Source of the DNA: CAZWDO01 sp964632485 [NCBI: uncultured bacterium]
GTDB lineage: Bacteria > JAGOEH01
Length of the DNA stretch: 64,000 bases
Direction of reading: 5' to 3'
Assembly: GCA_964632485.1 (NCBI GenBank)
Contig: CAZWDO010000001.1
Location: 385,999 to 449,998 of the forward strand
Shown: positions 17,634 to 29,300 of the stretch, one piece after another
Numbering within the stretch: position 1 is the stretch's first letter
Layout of the letters: each line of letters begins with the position of its first letter
Notes under the pieces: generated by a model
Databases searched by the model: none
Told to the model about the DNA's origin: nothing
The model's input: only the letters and a program-made list of their open reading frames with translations
Program-made: the position numbers and the translations under genes

Positions 17634-18998
17634 TTACATCCGAAAAGTAACGCCGAAACCGATTTGCTGATCCGAAAACTTTTCCGTTAAAATGGGTTCC
17701 TTTAATTCCCAGCGGCTGTACCGCCAGGCAAAATTGAAACGCAAATTGCGGTCAATCTGAATAAGCCAACCCAGCGAAAAGGCCATAAGATTGCTATTCC
17801 CATCTTCCTCAACAATCTCCAGTATGTTAGAGTTGTTGAGATACGCTTCACGGCCAGTTTCATAAGGCAGGGAACGGTATTCACCACCCAGTTGAAGCGC
17901 CAACAAAGTGCGCGGAATACGAAATTCCAACCCGGAAGCCAATCCCAGCGAGGACTGATAGAGTTTGTTCATCCGACGTTGATGATCAAGCCCTTCAATG
18001 GGATCTTTGTTGTAATCCATTTGCGAATAATCGCTAAATGAAAAATCGATATCCCAACTCAGATTCTTGATTTGGTAGCCAAATGCCAGGTTGAGTTTCA
18101 TGGGTAATTGAAGCCGGTAGTCATATTTACTATCCAGCCAGGCGACATCTCCGTAGTCATCTGCATAAAAATACCAGGCATCCTGATCCTCCGCCCATAA
18201 ATAACTCCGACTTTTTTCATCGACTTTAATCCAACTGGGGGAAGTAAACGCAAATGAAAACCGATAGATGTCATACACCGAATAAACCGCGCCCAGGACA
18301 AAATTAAATCCGGAGAAGGTATCTTCCGTATCAAATTTACGCAGGTAATCGATTAAGCCAAAATAATTCGTTGGGTCGGTACGTCGGATAGAAAAATTAT
18401 AGTCATGAACTCCGCTTAAAAAATTAAGGGTCGCTCCGAAGTAGAGGTTAGGGGAATATTGAATAGCGCCGGAGAAATATATCGTTCCCAAATGCCCGCG
18501 TTTATCCTCTTCATTGATTTCAAGCAACGAGGGTTCCTCCGAATTGGCGCTCTGAGTCATCCCTGAAAAATAATTGGATTGAGTAAAATCTTTGAGTTTC
18601 AGATATCCCAATGCTAATGAAGCGCTGCCGCGATAAACAGGATAGGAATAAATCAAGCCCAGCGAGGAAAAATGAAAACGGCTGATAGAATTTGAATTGC
18701 CATCCGTTGAACCGAAATAGGTGAAATCGCTGGTTTGTTTTTGATAAACGAGATTGAAATCGAATTGATTGCGTTTAATCAAACCCAATAGCGCAGGATT
18801 GACAACGACCACATCGGAATTATCACCAATAGCGCCGATGGCGCCGGAGAGCGCCAGACTGCGAGCAGTGCCCCAGGTATCTCCGCCGATCATAAACTCC
18901 CGGATATCGGTCATCCATGGGTAATTAACATCGAAAGACGGCTCTTGCGCCCATAAATAAGATGAAAGAAGTATCAGGATTAATAGGATTCGTTTCAT
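17634..18998 (-). CDS. Outer-membrane beta-barrel protein (OmpP1/FadL/PorV-like)
   Basis: Outer-membrane protein of 454 residues with a signal peptide ending SYLWAQ (residues 1-17). The early segment TARSLALSGAIGAIGDNSDVVVVNPALLG is the mark of the OmpP1/FadL and PorV/PorQ barrels in FCB bacteria. The rest alternates aromatic-rich beta strands and ends in FRM, as expected for an assembled barrel. It could transport hydrophobic molecules, or act in type IX secretion as a PorV-like partner. The sequence alone does not decide. It overlaps the upstream lipoprotein gene by 4 bases. Confidence 0.8.
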   Translation of the reverse strand: MKRILLILILLSSYLWAQEPSFDVNYPWMTDIREFMIGGDTWGTARSLALSGAIGAIGDNSDVVVVNPALLGLIKRNQFDFNLVYQKQTSDFTYFGSTDGNSNSISRFHFSSLGLIYSYPVYRGSASLALGYLKLKDFTQSNYFSGMTQSANSEEPSLLEINEEDKRGHLGTIYFSGAIQYSPNLYFGATLNFLSGVHDYNFSIRRTDPTNYFGLIDYLRKFDTEDTFSGFNFVLGAVYSVYDIYRFSFAFTSPSWIKVDEKSRSYLWAEDQDAWYFYADDYGDVAWLDSKYDYRLQLPMKLNLAFGYQIKNLSWDIDFSFSDYSQMDYNKDPIEGLDHQRRMNKLYQSSLGLASGLEFRIPRTLLALQLGGEYRSLPYETGREAYLNNSNILEIVEEDGNSNLMAFSLGWLIQIDRNLRFNFAWRYSRWELKEPILTEKFSDQQIGFGVTFRM

Positions 18999-19702
18999 GA
19001 TTTAGGCTCCTGTGTGATGGTTTCTTTTTGCTTTCGCGCTGGTGTCGGTTGGCTTTGATTCGAAGAAGAATTTTCAGAAGGTTTGGGTTTGACGGTCGGT
19101 GATGTGGAACTTTTACCAGAAGAGGTGGGGGTTTGCTTTGGCTGATCGGGGGGCGGATCATTTTTTTCCTGGCGGATCACCGGTGAGGAAACAGGCGCCA
19201 CTACCGGTGAAGATGAATGATCTACGGGACGGCTGACGGTGGGAGAAGCTCCGGGATTGGCCTGTTTGGGTGTAGCTAAAAAACCCGGATTAAAAAGCTG
19301 GGCCTTAACGCTTTTTACATCGTTCTCGTTTTTCTTGCCCTTATAAAACCAGGGACCGCTTTTATACCCTTTGGGACCCGTTTTAACATTTGATTCGCTG
19401 CGATCTACAAAGACAATGGCGCTGGTCGAAGGATAATAGTAGCTCCAACCATTATAATAGGGATCATACAATGCTGTCCACCGCCACCCGCTTAAATATG
19501 GCGAACCATACCAGGATTGGGTCGTCGCGAAATAAGAATCCACATAAAAATATGGATCGTATTCCCAAACGGATGCATCATAGCCTGGAGACTCTTCCTT
19601 AACTTCCTCCTGCCACTCGACAACCGGTTGATTGGGGTCCTTAAACATCGTATAACACCCAATGAAATGAAGCAGAATGATAAGTAGGCCTATCGTTCTC
19701 AT
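18995..19702 (-). CDS. Lipoprotein with Pro/Ser-rich tail
   Basis: Unknown function, 235 residues. A lipoprotein signal is clear: charged start, hydrophobic stretch, lipobox LHFIGC with the acylated Cys at residue 16. The middle region is rich in Tyr and Trp (YDPYYNGWSYYY). The last ~85 residues are a low-complexity Pro/Ser/Lys tail, probably disordered and perhaps spanning or binding cell wall. The ATG follows AGGAG. The gene overlaps the barrel-protein gene by 4 bases (ATGA), so the two are likely co-produced in the envelope. Confidence 0.75.
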   Translation of the reverse strand: MRTIGLLIILLHFIGCYTMFKDPNQPVVEWQEEVKEESPGYDASVWEYDPYFYVDSYFATTQSWYGSPYLSGWRWTALYDPYYNGWSYYYPSTSAIVFVDRSESNVKTGPKGYKSGPWFYKGKKNENDVKSVKAQLFNPGFLATPKQANPGASPTVSRPVDHSSSPVVAPVSSPVIRQEKNDPPPDQPKQTPTSSGKSSTSPTVKPKPSENSSSNQSQPTPARKQKETITQEPKS

Positions 19703-20050
19703 AGAAACTCCTTTTTTCTAAATTGTATTGCAAGATTTATTCCCATTTAAAATTTCCTTTATTAAATACGTCTCTCGCGTAAAACCTGTTCTTTATTAAG
19801 TCATCATTCTATCCATTAATAGATTATAATTTTTTCATTTATTAAATTAAACATCTATAAATTTGCCGTTAAATCCACCAGTCATGCCTTGGTTATGGAA
19901 GTTGTCGGATCGCTTCCGTTCCCAGGGCCGTAGGTTTAAACAAAATTTCTATTTGCAATTGGATTACCGCGTCAACTTTATACTAACTAAAATCAGGTTT
20001 TTAACAGCAAACAATATTAATAAATTATGATTCGTAACTGAAACCGTCAT
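19703..20050. other. AT-rich gap without a recognised gene
   Basis: About 350 bases between the lipoprotein start and the hairpin after the subtilase gene. No reading frame with a ribosome site and no RNA gene was recognised. A TACAAT at 19727-19722 on the minus strand could be a -10 box for the lipoprotein gene, but no good -35 lies 16-18 bases upstream. Confidence 0.5.
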
Positions 20051-20081
20051 AAAAATTGGTCTATTGTCTTAAAAAATAGAC
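20051..20081 (-). terminator. Likely terminator of the manC-subtilase operon
   Basis: Minus strand: GTCTATT (20081-20075) pairs with AATAGAC (20065-20059), loop 9 bases, then CAA and five T (20055-20051). It starts two bases past the subtilase stop codon. Confidence 0.5.
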
Positions 20082-20082
20082 A

Positions 20083-22215
20083 TTAGCGAACGACTATTTT
20101 TTTTGTCCAGGAGGACCTGGGGGATCTGATATTCAGTAAATAAACGCCACTGACAATCTGCGGCACGGTATATAGAATGGTTCCATATTGGGGTCCGGTG
20201 GAGGGTTGATTGTCTGTTTGATAACCCAGAGTAAAGTTAGGGGGCAAGAGCGGCAGATTATGCAGGAAAATTAATTGGCCGTCGACCGTGTACATATAAA
20301 TTTGGTAAGGGCCCCCCTCTTTATAAAACTGAATAAATAATTTTTGACTATTAATTTGCCATGGATTGGGATAAACGATGGGTTCTCCCTCATCCATAGA
20401 AAGGAGTTCCACGGAAAGATTCAAAGTCGTATCTGCTGCGCTGGCGCTATAGGACCAAGTTTGATAGCCCTGTAGCGACACAATAAATTCCAGGGATGCC
20501 GGGCTGATGGGCAGCAAAAAACTTCCATTGAAAATCGAAGCCGCCGTCGCCAGCGTATCCATCCCCCGACGGGCGATAATACTCGCCTGGTAAACCGGCA
20601 TTCCGTATTCACTTAAAACCGTTCCCTGCACCCGGGGAGTCAGGGTGAAATCGTACGTTGCCCATGAAATGTTTTCGGATGTCAGCGTCAGACTTTCGCT
20701 AAGATATCCGTCTTTCTGGCATTGTAAAATACAATCAGCGGCGGCTGGGGTTTCAAAGAAATAGTAACCCAAATCATTCGTGGAAGTTGAGATATAGCGA
20801 TCCAAAAAATACAAGACTACAGTAGCGTTAGAGACCGGCTGTTGCAGGGAATTTTTGACATTCCCCTGGATAATATCGCTAATATATGATGCGGAATCGG
20901 CATTCAGTATTCCATAGCCATAGCGGTTATCGGGTTGATGGGCCTGCGACCCGGTATGCTGGATATTATGAATAATTTGCGATACAGTCCAGGACGGATT
21001 TTTCTGGCGGATCAAAGCGCAGGCGCCGGCAACCAGAGGAGTGGCGTAACTGGTGCCATTCCCTTGGACAATCTGATCGGAAGTTCCTATTAAAGAGTGA
21101 TAAACAGCCGATCCACGCGCGCAGATATCCGGTTTGATACGCCCATCATAGGTAGGGCCGGTAGAACTGAAAGAGGCGATATTTCCATTTTTATCCACTG
21201 CTCCCACGGCCAATACCCAACGGGCATCAGCCGGTGTGATCAAGGAATGAGAGATTGAATTACCTTCATTGCCCATAGCCACTACAACCAGAACATCTCG
21301 TTCCTGGGCGAGCAGATTTACGGCTTGAGCCGTTACGGTGGAGGCGCCATCAAGGTCTTCCCAGGTGTACCAATCAATATATCCTAATGAAGTAGAGATT
21401 ACGACTGCTCCATTTTCAGCGCACCATTCCAGGCCGGCAACATAATAATCCTCTTCAATCGGCGTTTCAGAGTGTTGCAACTCGGTTTTTGCTAATAAAA
21501 ACTCCGCCTCGTATGCCGGACCCAACAGCTTTTCCTCAAGGTATCCTCCCATAATCGATAAACAACTGGTTCCATGAGTATCCTGACCCGGGGAATCCTG
21601 ACTGGACTGGTTCCGCACAATAGTGTCGCCATTAATGAAATCATAGGTTCCCGCCACATGCATTCGCTGAAAAGCGTTATGGTCAAGATCAAAACCCGTA
21701 TCCAGAATCCCGATGCGCATTCCCTCGCCATGATATCCCTGTTCATGCAAAGGGAAAATGTTGATCTGGTCGAGTTGTAAGCGATAATCATCCAAATAGG
21801 GGTCTGTTTTCGGCAATAGCGGCTCTGCCCGACGGTAACCATAACGCACAGGCACCACTTTTTCTATAAAAGGAAACGCTCGCAGCATTTTTAGATTTTT
21901 TTCATCCACTCTGGCAGAAAGCGCATTCAACAATTTACTCCGGACGCGAATCGTATCAATATAGGGTTGAATCGCCTCAATATATTCAGTTGCCAATGGA
22001 ATATCATATTTATCAGATAATGTTCCGGACTTGAATCGCCGACGCCATTCCCGTTGATTCTCTGTTAACTGGTCATCAAGACGCCCTAACTGCTGATAGG
22101 CGTCAACTCCTTTATCACTGAAAAAAATCCATACCCATTGAGTTCCTCCCTGCGCCAGACTGAAGTTGAACCCAATCGTCAAACCGAACCAAACAGATAT
22201 CATCCATTTCATCAT
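20083..22215 (-). CDS. Secreted subtilisin-like (S8) serine protease with type IX sorting domain
   Basis: Exported protease, 710 residues. Signal peptide (1-22), an I9-type propeptide-like region, then the S8 catalytic domain with Asp172 in GILDTGFDLDH, His214 in DTHGTSC, oxyanion Asn316 in MGNEGNS and nucleophile Ser389 in NGTSYATP. Two carboxypeptidase-regulatory-like beta domains follow (NVKNSLQQPVSNATVVLYF and VLSEYGMPVYQASI). The C-terminal ~90 residues form a sorting domain (VYPNPWQINS to the end). The start is the double ATG at 22215, preceded by GGGGAGG. An in-frame GTG upstream lies inside that ribosome site region. It follows manC by 24 bases in one operon. Confidence 0.92.
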   Translation of the reverse strand: MMKWMISVWFGLTIGFNFSLAQGGTQWVWIFFSDKGVDAYQQLGRLDDQLTENQREWRRRFKSGTLSDKYDIPLATEYIEAIQPYIDTIRVRSKLLNALSARVDEKNLKMLRAFPFIEKVVPVRYGYRRAEPLLPKTDPYLDDYRLQLDQINIFPLHEQGYHGEGMRIGILDTGFDLDHNAFQRMHVAGTYDFINGDTIVRNQSSQDSPGQDTHGTSCLSIMGGYLEEKLLGPAYEAEFLLAKTELQHSETPIEEDYYVAGLEWCAENGAVVISTSLGYIDWYTWEDLDGASTVTAQAVNLLAQERDVLVVVAMGNEGNSISHSLITPADARWVLAVGAVDKNGNIASFSSTGPTYDGRIKPDICARGSAVYHSLIGTSDQIVQGNGTSYATPLVAGACALIRQKNPSWTVSQIIHNIQHTGSQAHQPDNRYGYGILNADSASYISDIIQGNVKNSLQQPVSNATVVLYFLDRYISTSTNDLGYYFFETPAAADCILQCQKDGYLSESLTLTSENISWATYDFTLTPRVQGTVLSEYGMPVYQASIIARRGMDTLATAASIFNGSFLLPISPASLEFIVSLQGYQTWSYSASAADTTLNLSVELLSMDEGEPIVYPNPWQINSQKLFIQFYKEGGPYQIYMYTVDGQLIFLHNLPLLPPNFTLGYQTDNQPSTGPQYGTILYTVPQIVSGVYLLNIRSPRSSWTKKIVVR

Positions 22216-22239
22216 TATACGAATCCTCCCCACAATAGG

Positions 22240-23292
22240 TTAGCGAAAACCGATCCATTCAGGATGACGATGGAGTTCGCAAAGAATTTTTTTGACTTCC
22301 TGACTACGGTCTTTGGGACATACCAGGACGATATTATCCACGGCTACAACGACACTATCCCTGAGACCCACAGTGGCGATCAGTCGATTATCTCCCGCAT
22401 AAACGACATTTCCTTCGCTTTCGAGGCATACTCCCTGCCCATGAATCACATTGCCAGTTTGATCGCTTTTAAGAATTTTTTCTAAAGAGAGCCAGCATCC
22501 CACGTCATTCCAATCAAACCGCGCGGAAACGCAGCGCACATTCGCCGCTTTCTCCATTATCGCATAATCGATTGAGGTAGCGGTAAATTGGGAAAAAACC
22601 GTTTCTGTTTGACCCGATTTTAATTCCAGAGGAGTTAAGGCGATCAGTTTCTGAAAAATCTCATGTTCCATCGGCTGCCACTGGCGCACAGCGCTTATCA
22701 ACGTATCGACCTTCCAGATAAACATTCCACTATTCCAAAAAGCATTGCCGGCTTCAATGTAGTGACTCGCCGTCTCAAAATCAGGTTTCTCCATAAAGCG
22801 TTCCACTTCTCCATTCTCGCGGCGAATAATATAACCAAACCCCGTTTCCGGATAAGTGGGAACAATGCCGATAGTGACCAAAGCGGAATCATGGAGAGCT
22901 AATTGAATCGCTTCATCGATTGTGGCCAAAAATTGATCAACAGGAGCTATATAGTGATCGGCAGGAAATATTAACATAGTTGCGTTCGGATCGAGCATTG
23001 AAAGATAAGCGGCAGCCAGATAGATTGCCGGCGCCGAATTGCGTCCCTGAGGCTCAACAATAAAATTATCCATCGTTAAAAAGGATGTAGCTTCCACCAT
23101 TAATTGCGCCAATGAGCGGTTACAGACAATTAAAATTCGTTCTAAAGGGATTCGCGGTTGTAACCGATCAATTGTTTCTTCAATCAAAGTTTTTCCGCTA
23201 TAAACATTAATCAATTGTTTGGGACGTTTTTCCCGACTTAAGGGCCATAATCGTTCTCCCTTACCGCCGGCTAAAATCACAGCATATTCCAT
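22240..23292 (-). CDS. manC: Mannose-1-phosphate guanylyltransferase
   Basis: Makes GDP-mannose from mannose 1-phosphate and GTP for surface glycans. The 350 residues cover the nucleotidyltransferase domain only, without the C-terminal isomerase domain of long ManC/AlgA forms. Visible motifs: AVILAGGKGERLWPLSREKRPKQ at the N-terminus, PADHYI, VERFMEKPDFETA, WNSGMFIWK and DWNDVGCW. The ATG is preceded by AAAGG. It lies 68 bases after the giant beta-helix protein gene and is followed by the subtilase. Confidence 0.95.
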   Translation of the reverse strand: MEYAVILAGGKGERLWPLSREKRPKQLINVYSGKTLIEETIDRLQPRIPLERILIVCNRSLAQLMVEATSFLTMDNFIVEPQGRNSAPAIYLAAAYLSMLDPNATMLIFPADHYIAPVDQFLATIDEAIQLALHDSALVTIGIVPTYPETGFGYIIRRENGEVERFMEKPDFETASHYIEAGNAFWNSGMFIWKVDTLISAVRQWQPMEHEIFQKLIALTPLELKSGQTETVFSQFTATSIDYAIMEKAANVRCVSARFDWNDVGCWLSLEKILKSDQTGNVIHGQGVCLESEGNVVYAGDNRLIATVGLRDSVVVAVDNIVLVCPKDRSQEVKKILCELHRHPEWIGFR

Positions 23293-23360
23293 AGGACCGC
23301 CTTTACGGAATTGAAGATAAAAAAAAGGACAAACTCATCGTTTTTATTCGAGTCTATGTT

Positions 23361-26300
23361 TTAATGGATAATAATCAATTTGCGGGTCTTTCGTTCACCT
23401 TGTTCATTAACGGCTGAAACAAAATAGAGTCCATCCGGCCACGGGGTGGCATCGATTGAACGGGAAATTTCGGTTTGGGCCGGGCAATGAAAAATATCCT
23501 GGTATAATTGGTGTCCGAGAATATTATAGACACTCAGCGTAATCACTCCGGCCTCCATCTGACGGAAATAAATAAGTGTTTGAGTAGTCGCTGGATTGGG
23601 TTGGGGAGCGCTCAGATAAAATTGATTTCGTTTCAATATGGCGACTGAATCATCCATTCCAGTGATAATCAAGGGAGTTGACCAACTCCAGTTACTACGG
23701 TTCTGATTAATGTCTATACATTGGACGCCATAGGAATATGAACCGTTCGGCATTAGTAAACGTTCGGTAAACGATGTATCCTTCAATGAACTGGCGATTA
23801 ACTGGGTATCTGCGTTTATCACTCGCTTAAACTGGTAGTGGGAAAAATCATTTTCATGATTAGCAGGCCAAGTAACCGTCACTTGAAATGGATCCGATTC
23901 AGCGCGTTGAATGCGGACAAAGGAAGGTGACTGAGGCGGATTCTGGTCCATGGACGAAGAGTCAAGCGTCATGAATTCACTCCACCGTTCGATAAATCCA
24001 CCGGCGATATCCCAGGCATAGGCGCGGTAACCATAGCGCAGATCAGCCTTCAGACCGGTTATGACAATCTCATGAATATTCGCAAGATCGGGACGACTGA
24101 CCGTAATCGTATCAGTAGGATCATCCGCCTGCCAATAATCCATATAGGCATACGCCAGTCGATTCGTCTGCCAGGTGAATACCGCCCGAGTCGGGGAGAC
24201 GGATTGCAATGCCGGTTCAGTCGTAAAACTCAATGGCTCACTATTTGATCCGCTAATACTAAAAGAATCTGTTTCAGTTGTCAATACCAGCCGATCAAGC
24301 AGGTCATGGCAAAATAGTTGATAATAGTACCGATTCTGAGAGTTCAAATTATTCATAACTAAAAGATGCTGATCGGTAATTGACGGTTCATAATAATAAA
24401 ATGGATTGACCAGCATCTGCGATGTAGCCAGACTGCTGCGGGAATCGCAGGGCAGATTTGTTTGCCAGCTCATCAGCGCAAAATTATCGCCAATATAGTA
24501 TTCGGCGCTATCCACCATGACGATCGGAACATCAGGGGGCATCTGAGGCAAGGTGAAAACCAAATCTTCCAAAGGAGAAGAGCTGTTGTTGGCTAAATCA
24601 AAAACCGTCAGTAAGGCCCGATACGTTGTCCCGGGGATTAATCGATTAATGGTAACAACATTTTCCGTCTGGTAGTCCTGGTTCTCTATCTGGGCGACTA
24701 ATTGGCTGGCCGGATCATAGAGAGATAATGAATAGCCGCTGGCTTCATTCGTTTCCCATTTGATCAGCGCGCTGGAATCAGTATTAGCATAAAGCACAGG
24801 TTGCGCGACGAATTCCGGAGAGCGTTGATCACTGTTAGTATTCGTGGAAAAAGAATTCGTACCAAATCCACTGGTTGCCTTCCGTCGATATAAACCGCTA
24901 ATGGATAGCAAATCGGCTCCACCATCCCAAAAAGTTTCATTTCCTGCTCCATCTTTCAACAATATAGAGATATGATAGACTTGTCCCGGAATAAGATTGA
25001 AAACAAAAAAAACATGTCTGCGTTTAAAAACTTCACTTCTCAAAGTATCAATCGGAACGATAGCAGCCCCCTGGAAAAGATATAACCAGGCCTGGCACCC
25101 CTCATCGGCAATCAGGGAGATGAATGCCAGACTATCGGTGGACACAGCAAAAGGACCTCTGAGAATATGGGAGGGGGATCGATCCGGCTCCGCCAGCGTC
25201 CGAAGCGGATAGACGCGGGGACTCCATATCGCCCCACTGGTTGTTTGAATTCCCGGAATCAGCAGGTATTGTTGATTGGGTTGCAAATTCTCGAATCGAA
25301 AAAAATGCGTTAAAACAGAATCGCTTTCTTCCGAGAAAATGGCAGATCCTCCGGGAACGCGAATTTGACAGATCCCTTTTAGCGCCTGATCCGTAGTAAA
25401 TCTGACAGTCATCTCCCGTTCTCCGATATATACCGGGTCAAGCCCTCCAATAAACGGAATATCCTTGGGAATTTGGCTGGCAAGGGTTTGAAAACTTCCA
25501 ATTTGATTTTGAAAGGCAAATATTGAATGGTAATAAGCCTCAACCACATAATAATAAACCGTATTATCCGATAGATTGTTCAAATACAGAAGATGCTGCG
25601 TATTTTCAATCAGGCTGATCGCTTCGGAATTGAGAGTTTGGGGAGTCAGGCCATAGCGAATCCGGCATGTTACCGTATGGTTAAAAATCACTTCCAGAGC
25701 AGCCTGGGATGAAGTGATTGATCGCAGTGTTGGCTTGCGCATCAGTGATATTGGCGGCAAAGCGCCTTTCCCGCTAACAGGAAGAGTGATCCGATCTCCA
25801 TTATCTAAATTTACAAATAGAGTATCGGAATAAAAAATGGTATCGGCTGGACAAAATTTTAGTGCTAAACGTGTTGAGTCCTGGGAAGAAATGGCGATGG
25901 GCAGTGATCCCTCTAAACTGAAAATTGTGGAATAGCGCGCGAATTGCACGTTCGAGATTTGCCGGGAATCCTCTGAACGATTAATAATGTGCAGGGGTTT
26001 CTCCGAACAGGCAGCGATATAGGTCGGATCGAATGATACCTGAGTGGGATTGGCATAGACACCGCCATTGGCGCGAATTTCAAAGCGAGGAGAAACAAAC
26101 TCCTCAGTTTGTGGAGCAGAATTCACTACTTTTAAACGGCACCGGGCGGAAGAAATGTCTGGAACAACCCAGTTGAACAGATTTTGATTGACAACGGCGG
26201 AATCCATTAATTGCCAGTTTGATCCGTCATCCGCGCTAAACCATAGAGCCAGAATCGGGATGTAGCCGGTTGTCAGCCAGTTAAGTACAGCCGTATCACC

Positions 26301-29300
26301 CACTACTAATAAATCATTCTGGGCTGGAGATTGCCACTCCACTGTTGGTAGGACACTTAAGATAAATGAATCAGAAACCGACTCAATATCATTATAACCA
26401 GAACATTGAAGTCGCAGACGAAGCTTATCAAAATGATCGGAAACGTTCTGAGCGATCCAATTATAACTCCCGGTATTGATTAATGAATCAGCAATGGGTA
26501 TCCAGAACTGACTGGTGTCGATTGAATAAGCGAGATTGACTCGGGGGGCGATATATTGAGTTTGCCAGCGACAAAAAACAGTATCCGGAAAAAACACCAC
26601 ATCGCCGGCAAGAGGGCTATCAAAGCTGAATTCAGGAGGAAACGAAATGATAAAACCCTGATCGTTTATATCGAAAATAGCGGAGCTATCCATATCCGTC
26701 AGACGAATATCGGCGGCAACCGTTGAGACTTGAGGGGGCGTCCATTCAAATGAGCCCGTATTGGGAATATTGATCGATTGAAGCGAAAAGGAAGACTGCA
26801 TACTGGCCCGGTATTCCAGCTTCACCCGGGTCACGCTTGCCGGAGCTTCCCACTGAATTGTGCAGGGCCGATCGTTGAGTACCAATTCTCCGCCATTGGG
26901 ATTAGTAATAACAATCTGACGTTTAGGGCGAATGGTAAAAAATTGGGAGGAAGTGTCTGCTACGTTTACCGCGCCTACAGCTTGCAAGACAATCCGCGCC
27001 GAATCGCTGGCAGGTATGGAATCCGCAATGAACCAGTTATATAGCGTATCGCCAACTGATACTTCTTGCGCCAGGGGATATGTCACGACTGAGCCGGCGG
27101 ATGTTATAAGAAGAATGATATCAAGCTGATTAATAATCCCGCTATAGGACCACCGAATGGGATATGCGTTATCTTTTTCCCAGGTATCTCCACCATTGGG
27201 AGTAACGAGCGTTAGCGAATTGAAATAAATCTGGAATGGATTATCGGATTGATCATTAATCGTAGAATCGTTATGTTGACGGATCGTGATCCTGCATTGG
27301 GATGAATTGATAAGGGCTGGATTCCAGATGAATTGTCCCGTATTCGGAGTTCGGTTATGGATTACCGAGCGAGTAGCGTCATTGTCGGAACTGAAAAGCA
27401 ACCGGATAGAATCGATGGCTCCGGTGGAATTCCAACGAATTGTATCCGTTTTACCCGCTGGTAGTTGCTCTCCACCGTTGGGCCGAGTCAGGCTTAGCGT
27501 CCGCTGAGTTAGTATCCGGAACGGGGCTTCATGACTGGCCTCATACTGCGGCTGAGCTTGGCTAACCACTTTCAATCGACAGGTATTGGATACTGCCGAT
27601 GCTGGAATCAACCAATTATAGGTCAAAGTATCCACTGAGGCGGGGGATTGAGCATTTAACGCACTAAGCTTAGCTTCGGTATAAATCTGTGTATAATTCA
27701 GACCATTGTCAGTGGAAAGTAACAAATTTATCGGACTGGGATAGTTATTTTTCACCCAGCGCACCGGGATGGTTTGACCTACCTCAAAAATCGCTCCGGG
27801 TAGAGGGGAAACCATTTTCAAATACTGATCGATTCTAAAAGCCGCCGCATTTTCCGATTGAACTCCAGCATCTTCATAGTCGCTAATAAGGATAAAACAA
27901 TTTGCCGATTGCATGTTAAGCGGTACATTCCAGGACCATTGGCCGTTGCAGGGAGTATTTTCCACTAATGGCTGCCAGGTGGCGCGGTTATCAGACGAAA
28001 AATATATATTAACAGCATTAATCGAGCCAGTGAAGGTATATTCGATATTGAGCGGGTCGCCCCCGTAATAGACTGAGTTGCCCGTTGGCTGGGTTAATGC
28101 TAATGTACGCTGTTCATTGACAACAATCGTCGTCGTCGTACTATCAGAACCGCCGACAGAATCAGTAGCCTGGATAAACAAATAATAAGTTCCCTGCGTA
28201 TTATACGTATGATCTAAACTAAGCGCCGTTCCCGGAGAATAATTATTGATGAATTGCGTGGGGTTTCCATCGCCCCAATTATATTGAAGAGTTAATGAAT
28301 GCCCATCGGGATCATTGACCTGGAACTGGAGATTGAGATTCAGGTTAGCGACAACCGGATCCGGAGTAATGGTAATCCCTGTTATAACAGGGGGGGAGTT
28401 GGCTTTAGTTTTGAACCAGTAGCTGGGGCTGAGGCTAGTTTCATTGCAATCCTGCGCATTCACCTGCCACCAGTGCCACTTATCAAAGCTGAGGTTATTG
28501 ACAGTGATCGAAGAAGCTAAGGTGTCGTAAATACCCGCCACATGCGTTCCCAGGGAATCCCAAACATCCAGATCGTAGATCAGTTTATTGCCCGAAGCGC
28601 TGGTTCCAACCCAACTGATTGTAACGGAAGTGTTTAGACCTGGGGTGCCATCAGCGGGACTGGGCGATGACACCGATGGCGTTAACGGAGGATGCAGGGT
28701 ATCGAAATGCAAGGTGTCGCCGTAATACGGGATATAGTTAACAGTGTAGTTGGCGGGAGAGATTGATGCGATGGGGTCATTACAGGAACCCCAGTTATTG
28801 AAACGACAGTTGAGGGTTTTGAAAGCAGCCGCAGTCCCGTCGATATTGGAGGCGTTACCGAATATATCGTTGGCCATGCCGATTGAATTACCGACCGTCG
28901 GCTCACTTTCATCCAAAAAAATACCACTGGCGGTATTGTTTTGAATCTTGTTGTTGCGGATAGTCAGAGAATTTTCGCAATTATTACAGATAATTCCGGA
29001 TCCGCTATTGGTATTGATCGTATTGTCATGAATCGATCCGGTCGTGAAATCGCACTTGATGCCAATGCCATTATTGTTGATGACGCAGTTGCCGACTTCG
29101 AGATAGAGGGGGAAACTGACATTGTTGTGCAGAATCGCCGGCTGCCAGCTCGGAGACATGCTCAGGCCATTGCTGTTGAAGGCGCAATTGGTGATGATAA
29201 CCGAATCGGTGCCAACGGCGTTGATGCCGTGACCGTTGTTATAAAACACGCAATTATTGACGGACAGTTTAGAGTATCCGCTGCTGTTGATGCCGTTTTC